Origin: an uncultured Arcobacter sp. | Lineage (GTDB): Bacteria > Campylobacterota > Campylobacteria > Campylobacterales > Arcobacteraceae | Direction: 5' to 3' | Length of the DNA stretch: 20,720 nt | NCBI GenBank assembly: GCA_913054415.1 | Contig: CAJXII010000012.1 | Coordinates: 1 to 20,720 of the forward strand | In this document: piece after piece, positions 15,515 through 20,720 of the stretch | Numbering within the stretch: position 1 is the first letter of the stretch | Layout: each line of letters starts with the position of its first letter | Translations under genes and position numbers: made by a program | Notes under the pieces: model-generated | Databases searched by the model: none | What the model saw: the letters and a program-made list of their open reading frames with translations, nothing else | Told to the model about the DNA's origin: nothing

Positions 15515-15520
15515 ATTATA
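15515..15520 (-). promoter_or_regulatory. -10 element for the nif3 - zinc ribbon - waaA operon
   Basis: On the minus strand TATAAT follows a T-rich TTTTTCTTGA and lies 20 bases upstream of the nif3 ATG, with GGAGT at 15502-15506 as ribosome binding site. The T-rich stretch in place of a -35 box is typical of Campylobacterota sigma-70 promoters. The predicted leader is very short (about 13 bases). Confidence 0.5.
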
Positions 15521-15543
15521 TCAAGAAAAACTTAAAATTATAA

Positions 15544-15572
15544 TTGACATTTATTGTTTGATTTGATATAGT
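15544..15572 (+). promoter_or_regulatory. Near-consensus sigma-70 promoter pointing toward the histidine-kinase remnant and cbiC
   Basis: TTGACA (15544-15549) and TATAGT (15567-15572) are separated by exactly 17 bases. A canonical -35 box is unusual in this phylum. Transcription from ~15579 would give a leader of about 225 bases before cbiC, running through the decayed kinase fragment. No complete gene lies between. Confidence 0.6.
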
Positions 15573-15671
15573 ATCGTAATAATATATTTGTTTAAGGATT
15601 TATTCTAGGTTCCTTATAAAAAGTGTGGGTAAATCTACTTTAAGCTATAATTAATAAATCAATTTTAAACA

Positions 15672-15796
15672 ATGGAGTATTCTATGACACATGAGATTAT
15701 AGCAAATCATATGAATGGAACTATTGAGACTTTTAACGAAAAATATAAAATAGATAAGGAAGGGTTATAGGTGCTAGATTTGTTATCACACTATAA
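15672..15796 (+). pseudogene. Frameshifted 3' remnant of a sensor histidine kinase gene
   Basis: From the ATG at 15684 the translation reads MTHEIIANHMNGTIETFNEK and runs into a TAG at 15768-15770. The II-x-x-HMNGTI stretch is the usual last helix and strand of the HATPase_c domain in Campylobacterota histidine kinases. Eight codons in another frame, 15770-15793 then TAA, read GARFVITL, the standard C-terminus of these kinases. One base restored near 15765-15768 would join the two as KEG-[aromatic]-IGARFVITL. Just upstream, GVFY in a different frame (15674-15685) resembles the GLGLYM that precedes this helix. Only ~40 codons of the kinase remain; the rest of its ATPase, phospho-acceptor and sensor domains are absent. 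It ends 7 bases before cbiC. Confidence 0.72.
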
Positions 15797-15803
15797 GTAG
15801 ATT

Positions 15804-16523
15804 ATGAAAAATAAAGAATTTGTCCAAGAGCAACCACCTATAAATATTGGTGCTAATATATCAGTAAAATCGTTTCAGATTATAGAGCAAGAGTTAAAAA
15901 ACTATCCTAAATCAAAAGATTTTGATGATGAACAAATAGAGGTAATTAGCCGACTTATTCACACCTCTACTTGCTTTGAACAAGTATTAAATAATATCTT
16001 TTTTACAAAAGATGCTATTGCTAGGATAAAAAATCTTTTATTAAATAAAGCCAAAATTATAGTAGATGTCAATATGATAAAAGTAGGGCTTAGTCAGTTT
16101 TATCTTGATACTTATGATAATGAAGTGATATGTTATATCAATGAGCCTTTTACATTTGAAGAAGCTAAAAAAAATAAAACTACAAGAAGTTATGCAGCTG
16201 TAGTAGAAGCTATCAAAAAACATAAAGATCAACCTATGATATTAGCTTGTGGTAATGCACCTACTTTTATATATGCGGCTATTAATACACTACTTGATGA
16301 GGATGTAGATCTAAAAAATGTAGCTTTTTTACTTTTTCCTGTTGGATTTGTAAATGTGATAGAATCTAAAGATTATGGTAAAAGATTTTGTGAAGCTTTT
16401 GATATACCTGCTGTGATTATGCAAGGTAGATTTGGAAGTTCTACTATGACTGTAGCAACTTTACATGCAACATATAAACTAATAAAAGATTATGATACTA
16501 CTAAAAAGTATAATGGTAAATAG
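15804..16523 (+). CDS. cbiC: Precorrin-8X / cobalt-precorrin-8 methylmutase
   Basis: CbiC/CobH moves the methyl group from C-11 to C-12 to form (cobalt-)hydrogenobyrinic acid in corrin-ring synthesis. The 239-residue protein has IHTST with the expected catalytic His53, DVNMIKVGL (88-96), TRSYAA (127-132), LACGNAPTFIY (148-158), PVGFVNVIESK and the closing GRFGSSTM, matching family signatures in order and normal length. No other corrin gene is in the window, so the rest of the pathway must be elsewhere. No clear Shine-Dalgarno precedes the ATG, which lies 7 bases after the kinase remnant's TAA; the start may once have relied on translational coupling to that kinase. No cobalamin riboswitch B12 box was seen in the leader. 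Confidence 0.9.
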   Translation: MKNKEFVQEQPPINIGANISVKSFQIIEQELKNYPKSKDFDDEQIEVISRLIHTSTCFEQVLNNIFFTKDAIARIKNLLLNKAKIIVDVNMIKVGLSQFYLDTYDNEVICYINEPFTFEEAKKNKTTRSYAAVVEAIKKHKDQPMILACGNAPTFIYAAINTLLDEDVDLKNVAFLLFPVGFVNVIESKDYGKRFCEAFDIPAVIMQGRFGSSTMTVATLHATYKLIKDYDTTKKYNGK

Positions 16524-16535
16524 AATATCTATTTA
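16517..16535. terminator. Weak inverted repeat between convergent cbiC and the unknown gene
   Basis: TAAATAGA (16517-16524), loop ATA, TCTATTTA (16528-16535) forms an 8-bp AT-rich stem spanning both stop codons. It could act as a bidirectional terminator, but the stem has only one G-C pair on each side and no clean T-tract follows. Confidence 0.3.
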
Positions 16536-17285
16536 GTTATTCATTATATCTTCAAATTGTGTAGGAAGAGGTGGATTTGTCGAGAAAAGTTTTTTTATAG
16601 CAAGTGGCATATTACTTTTAAATCTTCCTGTTTGTATAGGGTGTAAAAATTGCAGATTTTCTATGGCAAATTGTTCTTTTGATGATTGTTTATAGATATA
16701 TGATATTTTCTTTTGCATCTGTATTGTTTTGTCATATATAGTTTGAGCATAATCATAGATATATAAAAACTCTTTTTTATTTAGTTTATTTCCCCAAGCA
16801 AAAAATACAAACTTACCATCGATAGTAAAATTATTTGTATCTTGATAGTTAAGATCTTTTGCATATATTGTAAGCTGATTTGTATTTAATATCTCAAGAT
16901 CACTATCTAATGATATTAGTTTTTCACTTGTATCTATATTGTGAGTATTTAAGTTAAATAGATATTTAATCTCAACTATTTTGTTTGGATAATTTACGAT
17001 ACTATTTTTAAATAAAGTTATCTCTTTTTCTATTGCCAATTCACAAAAATCATCATCAAAATTAAAATTTTGTTGTGCTAAGCTTTGTTTTGGATTGTAA
17101 CCAATAGGGTAGTAAAAAGGGTTATAAAGTATAATGGTTCCAACAATATTCTTTTTTCTTAGTTTTTGTGTTTTGATTAGTTTTTCAAACTCCAAAGCTG
17201 ATATATCTTCAGATCCAAAATAAAGATAACTTTGTGTTAAAAACTCATGACCAAATTTTGTATCGTATTTCCCAAAAAATTGCAT
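16533..17285 (-). CDS. Unrecognised 250-residue protein downstream of hisIE
   Basis: I do not recognise this protein. It is soluble (no signal peptide or TM) and rich in Asn, Phe, Tyr and Ile. It contains VGTIILYNPFYYPIGYNP (~48-65), a central strand-rich part, KFVFFAWGNKLNKKEFL (~165) and a C-terminal LQFLHPIQTGRF (~213). The 'IxLNP ... AWGN ... HP' order weakly resembles DUF1643, in which an NP-containing strand, AWG and a late HP occur, but this protein is longer and the spacing differs. It begins 10 bases after the hisIE stop and is probably the last gene of the ilvE-hisIE transcript. Continuous codons, Campylobacterota-like composition and tight spacing support it as a real gene. Confidence 0.75.
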   Translation of the reverse strand: MQFFGKYDTKFGHEFLTQSYLYFGSEDISALEFEKLIKTQKLRKKNIVGTIILYNPFYYPIGYNPKQSLAQQNFNFDDDFCELAIEKEITLFKNSIVNYPNKIVEIKYLFNLNTHNIDTSEKLISLDSDLEILNTNQLTIYAKDLNYQDTNNFTIDGKFVFFAWGNKLNKKEFLYIYDYAQTIYDKTIQMQKKISYIYKQSSKEQFAIENLQFLHPIQTGRFKSNMPLAIKKLFSTNPPLPTQFEDIMNN

Positions 17286-17294
17286 ATTTAACCT

Positions 17295-17969
17295 TTAGTT
17301 TGTTCTGCTATTTTTTTCGTCTATACCACTTAGACCAAATCTTCTAGCTAACTCTTGTTTTATTCTATCAACAGATATATTTTTACTAGCTAATGCTACT
17401 AAACAGTGATAAACTAAATCAGCACCCTCATATATGATCTCATTGGTATCATCATCTTTTATAGCAAATGTAAATTCACCAGCTTCCTCTACTATTTTTT
17501 TAAGCATTGAGTTTTGTTTGCCATTTAAAAGTTTTGCTGTATATGATTTTGCAGGATCGCTATTTTTCCTTTGTTCAATAGTATGGTAAAGTGTATCGAT
17601 AACTCCATAAGTATTATCAAGATTTACCTCTACATCACTTATAATTTGTGAAGTTTTTATATCTGTAAAAAAACAATTATGTCGTCCTGTATGACAAGCT
17701 ACCCCAACTTGATCAACTTTTAGTAAAATAGTATCATTATCACAATCAACCATACAGCTTTTTACTTTTTGGATATGACCACTACTTTCACCTTTTTGCC
17801 AAATTCGTTGTTTGCTTCTGCTAAAATAGTGTGCTAAATTTGTAGAAAGTGTAAGCTCTAAAGCTTCTTTGTTCATATAAGCAAGCATAAGCACCTCATT
17901 TGTGCTATGCTCTTGCACTATTACAGGAACTAATCCCCCTTGTTTATCAAAATCTATTTTATCTATCAT
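17295..17969 (-). CDS. hisIE: Bifunctional phosphoribosyl-AMP cyclohydrolase / phosphoribosyl-ATP pyrophosphatase
   Basis: This protein performs steps 2 and 3 of histidine synthesis. The HisI part (~1-110) has AYMNKEAL, SRSKQRIWQKGESSGH, VDCDND (Asp75, Asp77, Asp79 for Mg) and Cys92/Cys99 (ACHTGRHNCF) for zinc. The HisE part (~118-215) starts with IDTLYHTIEQRK and contains the MazG-like KIVEEAGEF and YEGADLVYHCLVALA helices. At 224 residues both domains are complete. The ATG has AAGGG upstream. It is separated from the other his genes, lying in the ilvE-SPFH block. Confidence 0.96.
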   Translation of the reverse strand: MIDKIDFDKQGGLVPVIVQEHSTNEVLMLAYMNKEALELTLSTNLAHYFSRSKQRIWQKGESSGHIQKVKSCMVDCDNDTILLKVDQVGVACHTGRHNCFFTDIKTSQIISDVEVNLDNTYGVIDTLYHTIEQRKNSDPAKSYTAKLLNGKQNSMLKKIVEEAGEFTFAIKDDDTNEIIYEGADLVYHCLVALASKNISVDRIKQELARRFGLSGIDEKNSRTN

Positions 17970-17979
17970 ATCTTTACCC

Positions 17980-18384
17980 TTAAAATTTTGTTTTTAGATT
18001 TATCTTAAATCCATCTATTTTTTTCTCTGATTGGTCTAGTAAAATCATAGGCTCAATCTGTGTAGAATCATCTTTTTTCTTTTTTGTTTCTTGTTTAGAT
18101 TTTATTATATCAAAATCTGATAAATTTGTATCACAAGAGTAATGAAAATCATTTTCTATTTTTGGTAATACAAGTTTAATCTTTTTTATTTTTTGTTTTT
18201 TATTTAACTCTTGTTTTAAAACTGATATTGTTTGTTTTAAACTTGATATTTTCTGTTTTTGTTTCTCTATCTTTTTTGTTAATTGTAGATTTTTATGATC
18301 TAATTTTTGTTTTTGAAACCAAACAAAATATAAACTAACTGCTAATATTACAATTAGAGTATATTTTATAAATTTGGTTGTCAA
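17980..18384 (-). CDS. Small membrane-anchored coiled-coil protein of unknown function
   Basis: The 134-residue protein has one N-terminal membrane segment (~7-23, with a basic start MTTKFIKY), then a Lys/Gln-rich coiled coil (~24-70), then a polar tail. By the positive-inside rule the short basic N-terminus is cytoplasmic and the rest periplasmic. The tail holds a single Cys in HYSCDTN (~89) and a Lys-rich segment. The start appears to be TTG at 18384, five bases past the SPFH stop; no in-frame ATG exists before residue 120. The layout resembles FtsB/FtsL-like bitopic proteins only in general form. Because it is packed 4 bases behind the SPFH gene, it may act with that protein. Function unknown. 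Confidence 0.7.
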   Translation of the reverse strand: MTTKFIKYTLIVILAVSLYFVWFQKQKLDHKNLQLTKKIEKQKQKISSLKQTISVLKQELNKKQKIKKIKLVLPKIENDFHYSCDTNLSDFDIIKSKQETKKKKDDSTQIEPMILLDQSEKKIDGFKINLKTKF

Positions 18385-18388
18385 AATC

Positions 18389-19465
18389 TTATCTTATACT
18401 ACTTTGCTTTGATTTGCTTTGTGTATCAACCCAAATATTTGGAGTGCTTCCTCCAGGAGTTAAAAATATTTTTGCATCTTTATTTACTTTTAGAGCTTCA
18501 TTAAATTTACCTTGGACCTGAATTTGTTGCATTCTAAGTAGATTTGTAGTCAATGAGTTTGCTATTAGTTTATTTGCTTTTGCTTGAGCATCTGCTTCAA
18601 TAGTAACTGCATCAGCTCTACCTTGTGCTTCAATTCTAGCTTTATCAGCTTCCCCTTTAGCTAGTGCAGCTTTCTTTTGAGCTTCTTGTTTAGCTCTTTG
18701 CACCTCATATTTTACCCTTTGAGCTTCTTGATTTGCTATTTGAACTCTCTCTATTTGATCTTTGATTTTTTGTGGTAATACTATCTCTCTTAGTTGCACA
18801 GATTCGATTGCTACAGGTTTATTTGGAAGTCCCTCTATTTGAGTTCTTATACCATTTTCTATCAAAGTTGCTATCTCATTTCTTTTGGTTGGTAACTCTT
18901 CTGCATTGTATTTTCCTACTACATTTCTAACAATATCTCTTACAACAGGATTTACAATTTTATCTTCCCAAGACAATCCCCAAGTAGCTATTGTAGTTGG
19001 AGCACCGTGAGGTAAAAGTCTATATTGAACTGTAAGTTCTATTGATACTGGTAATCCTCTTGCATCTAGTATATTAATAGCTGGATTTACTTTGATCCCA
19101 CTATCTATCCCACTTAATGCTTCATTTGATTTGTAGTTGATCAATCTTACTTTTGTATCTACAGTTATTACTTTTTGAATAATTGGTATAAAGATATGAA
19201 ATCCTGGTTGTAATGGATCTGTTTCATATTTTCCTGTGGTTACTTTTATCCCTACTTCCCCAGAGTTTATGATCACAAATGGTTTAGCAAGAGCAAAAAC
19301 AATTACTAAAATAATTATAATAGTAAAAAATCCTGAATTTTTACCAAAATTTTTAAATATATCTGGTGTCTCAAATGGTGGTTGAAAATCCCCATTATTG
19401 TTTGTATTGTTTGAACCTTTGTTCTGCTGTTGTCTATTTTTAAAATAGTCATTATCTATTGGCAT
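18389..19465 (-). CDS. SPFH/prohibitin-family membrane protein
   Basis: The 358-residue protein has an Asn/Gln-rich cytoplasmic N-terminus (~1-42), one TM (~45-65), an SPFH/Band-7 domain (~66-250; NSGEVGIKVTTGKY, PGFHIFIPIIQKVITVDTKVR, RDIVRNVVGKYNAEEL, IESVQLREIVLPQKIKDQIERVQIANQEAQ), then a long Ala/Glu/Lys/Arg-rich coiled coil (~250-320) typical of prohibitin- and flotillin-type proteins. Such proteins form large ring- or dome-shaped oligomers that organise membrane patches and often modulate the FtsH protease. It sits between ilvE and a small coiled-coil protein; next to ilvE it matches the C. jejuni Cj0268c-Cj0269c arrangement as I recall it. The client protein is not evident here. Confidence 0.9.
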   Translation of the reverse strand: MPIDNDYFKNRQQQNKGSNNTNNNGDFQPPFETPDIFKNFGKNSGFFTIIIILVIVFALAKPFVIINSGEVGIKVTTGKYETDPLQPGFHIFIPIIQKVITVDTKVRLINYKSNEALSGIDSGIKVNPAINILDARGLPVSIELTVQYRLLPHGAPTTIATWGLSWEDKIVNPVVRDIVRNVVGKYNAEELPTKRNEIATLIENGIRTQIEGLPNKPVAIESVQLREIVLPQKIKDQIERVQIANQEAQRVKYEVQRAKQEAQKKAALAKGEADKARIEAQGRADAVTIEADAQAKANKLIANSLTTNLLRMQQIQVQGKFNEALKVNKDAKIFLTPGGSTPNIWVDTQSKSKQSSIR

Positions 19466-19494
19466 ATTTTCCCTTTATCTATATATTGTTGTGT

Positions 19495-20418
19495 TTAGTT
19501 TATAAATGTCAAATCATCTAAGTATTTTTCATTTCTTCCATATACTACATCAAAATAAGCAGATTGCAATTTTTTTGTCATATCGCCTCTGCTACCATTT
19601 CCTATAGTTCTGTTATCAAGTGAATTAATAGGTGTAACTTCAGCAGCAGTTCCTGTAAAAAATGCTTCATCACAGATATATATCTCATCTCTTGTGATAT
19701 GTCGTCGCTCTACTTTTATACCAAAATCTTGTGCCAACTCTAAAACAGTAGATTGTGTTATAGATTCTAAGCTATTATCATTTGGAGGTGAGATTAGCAC
19801 TTTATCTCGCACAATAAATAAACACTCTCCACTACCTTCAGCTACAAATCCATTATCATCTAACATCAAAGCCTCTTCATATCCAGCTTCTAGTGCTTCA
19901 TATTTTGCCATTTGAGAATTTAGATAGTTTGCTACTGCTTTTGCTTTTCCAAAGTTTGATTTTACACTATTTCTCACAATTGAGCTAGTTTTTACTTTGA
20001 TCCCTTTTTCAAGCCCTTCATCACCTAAATATGCTCCCCATTCCCAAGATGAGATAGATACATTTACAGGTGCTTTTACATGATGAAGTCCCATAACTCC
20101 ATAACCTAAATATATCAAAGGTCTAATATAAACACTACTATTTCCGCTAAATTGATTTTGTTTTAGAAGTTCTACTTGAGCAGATTCTAGTTCTTCTTGA
20201 GTAAAAGGTGGTTTTATAGCTACTATTTTTGCACTATTTAAGAGTCTTTTTGTATGCTCTTTTAGTTTAAAAATAGCCAATCCTTTACTTGTAGGATATG
20301 CTCTTGTCCCTTCAAAAACACCATTACCATAATGTAAAGTGTGTGTTAGAATATGAACATTTGCATCATCCCAATTTACAAGTTTGCCGTCCATCCAGAT
20401 ATATTTTGCTTTTTCCAT
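19495..20418 (-). CDS. ilvE: Branched-chain amino acid aminotransferase
   Basis: IlvE is a fold-IV PLP enzyme catalysing the final transamination to Leu, Ile and Val (and the first step of their breakdown). The 307-residue protein has HYGNGVFEGTRAY (29-41), YIRPLIYLGYGVMG, the PLP lysine Lys160 in GKAKAVANYLNSQ, ALMLDDNGFVAEGSGECLFIV and the C-terminal DEAFFTGTAAEVTPI. Length and motifs match the E. coli enzyme closely. It is the first gene of the minus-strand block running to 16533; a TATAAT element lies ~38 bases upstream and AGGAAA precedes the ATG. No other ilv or leu genes are in the window. Confidence 0.97.
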   Translation of the reverse strand: MEKAKYIWMDGKLVNWDDANVHILTHTLHYGNGVFEGTRAYPTSKGLAIFKLKEHTKRLLNSAKIVAIKPPFTQEELESAQVELLKQNQFSGNSSVYIRPLIYLGYGVMGLHHVKAPVNVSISSWEWGAYLGDEGLEKGIKVKTSSIVRNSVKSNFGKAKAVANYLNSQMAKYEALEAGYEEALMLDDNGFVAEGSGECLFIVRDKVLISPPNDNSLESITQSTVLELAQDFGIKVERRHITRDEIYICDEAFFTGTAAEVTPINSLDNRTIGNGSRGDMTKKLQSAYFDVVYGRNEKYLDDLTFIN

Positions 20419-20455
20419 TTAATATTTCCTATTATTTAATTTATTAATAGATTGG

Positions 20456-20461
20456 ATTATA
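20456..20461 (-). promoter_or_regulatory. -10 element for the ilvE operon
   Basis: On the minus strand TATAAT is preceded by TTTTAGC, a good Campylobacterota-type promoter, giving a leader of about 30 bases. The 9-base direct repeat ATTGGATTA (20451-20459 and 20479-20487, plus-strand reading) flanks and overlaps it and might be an operator, but the repeat is short. Confidence 0.5.
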
Positions 20462-20493
20462 GCTAAAATATTATTATCATTGGATTAAATAGA

Positions 20494-20649
20494 TTACTTA
20501 GTAGATTTGATAAATTTACCACATCCTTTTTTTTCGTTTCCACCATTTGCTTTATACTCTTTTGCTCCAGCTTTGTATAATCTATATCTTTCACACTCAT
20601 CTTTTTTGATACAAGTTTTATTGTTGCATGCTAATATTTTTTCTTCCAT
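20494..20649 (-). CDS. 51-residue four-cysteine protein
   Basis: The ORF begins MEEKILACNNKTCIKKDECE and ends KGCGKFIKSTK. Cys8, Cys13, Cys19 and Cys43 could bind a metal or an Fe-S centre, or form disulfides; there is no signal peptide, so a cytoplasmic metal-binding role is the simpler guess. The protein is basic and lysine-rich. An AAGGAA ribosome site (20654-20659) lies four bases from the ATG, and a TATAAT -10 element is at 20691-20696, so the gene has its own initiation signals. It is separated from ilvE by 75 bases containing the ilvE promoter. I recall no exact family; small CX4CX5C proteins occur in Campylobacterota. Confidence 0.72.
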   Translation of the reverse strand: MEEKILACNNKTCIKKDECERYRLYKAGAKEYKANGGNEKKGCGKFIKSTK

Positions 20650-20690
20650 ATTGTTCCTTTTTATTTTTTTATAATAATATATAATTTAAT

Positions 20691-20696
20691 ATTATA
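20691..20696 (-). promoter_or_regulatory. -10 element for the small cysteine protein
   Basis: TATAAT on the minus strand, with a T-rich TTTTTATCAAGA just upstream, lies 41 bases before the ATG at 20649. No -35 hexamer is evident, as usual in this phylum. Confidence 0.45.
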
Positions 20697-20720
20697 TCTT
20701 GATAAAAAGTAGTATTTTGT

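Noticed and set aside
15573..15803. Possible cobalamin riboswitch in the cbiC leader.
   Set aside because: No GCCACTG-type B12 box or recognisable cobalamin riboswitch core was found; the leader instead contains a kinase remnant.
19694..19915. A 73-codon plus-strand open frame inside ilvE.
   Set aside because: It is antisense to conserved IlvE motifs and shows no signals of its own.

Overview
The window is AT-rich (roughly 70% A+T by eye) and densely packed. Most genes are on the minus strand, with short gaps and many 4-base ATGA stop/start overlaps. Protein families and gene order point to a member of the Campylobacterota (Epsilonproteobacteria). Three features support this: the waaA / FlgZ-type zinc-ribbon / Nif3 order matches Helicobacter pylori HP0957-HP0959 as I recall it; the SPFH-ilvE pair resembles Cj0268c-Cj0269c; and the MlaA-MlaC-RND triad resembles Cj1371-Cj1373. 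The genus cannot be fixed from the sequence alone. A cobalamin methylmutase and a decayed histidine kinase would suit a free-living lineage. No rRNA, tRNA, CRISPR array, transposase or complete mobile element is visible.

Layout. (1) 6-806, plus strand: an ORF joining a TPR domain to the ribosome-silencing factor RsfS, possibly incomplete at the window edge. (2) 803-10922, minus strand: a long envelope cluster read in the order ftsW, murG, a carbon-nitrogen hydrolase, an Rpn-type nuclease, coaE, dapF, a Bax-like glucosaminidase, mlaA, mlaC, an RND/MMPL transporter and a 100-residue unknown. (3) 10997-12832, plus strand: ftsI, divergent from ftsW across a 74-base promoter region. (4) 12843-15494, minus strand: nif3-like, the FlgZ-like zinc-ribbon protein and waaA. 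(5) 15495-15803: two divergent promoters and the frameshifted 3' end of a histidine kinase gene. (6) 15804-16523, plus strand: cbiC/cobH. (7) 16533-20418, minus strand: ilvE, an SPFH protein, a membrane-anchored coiled-coil protein, hisIE and an unknown. (8) 20494-20649, minus strand: a 51-residue four-cysteine protein.

How the genes fit together. The long minus-strand cluster combines division and peptidoglycan synthesis (FtsW, MurG, DapF for meso-diaminopimelate, divergent FtsI), wall turnover (Bax-like) and outer-membrane lipid homeostasis (MlaA, MlaC and an RND transporter, with no MlaFEDB ABC genes nearby). WaaA adds Kdo to lipid A. The ilvE-hisIE block is amino-acid metabolism around an SPFH membrane protein.

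Most notable observations: an acidic nonapeptide, ELDSFDDEF, present identically in MlaA and in the RND transporter; the TPR-RsfS joint, whose linker looks like a former intergenic region; the histidine-kinase remnant next to a near-consensus promoter; and a 12-bp coding repeat in the Rpn gene. All functional calls come from reading translated sequences without database searches.
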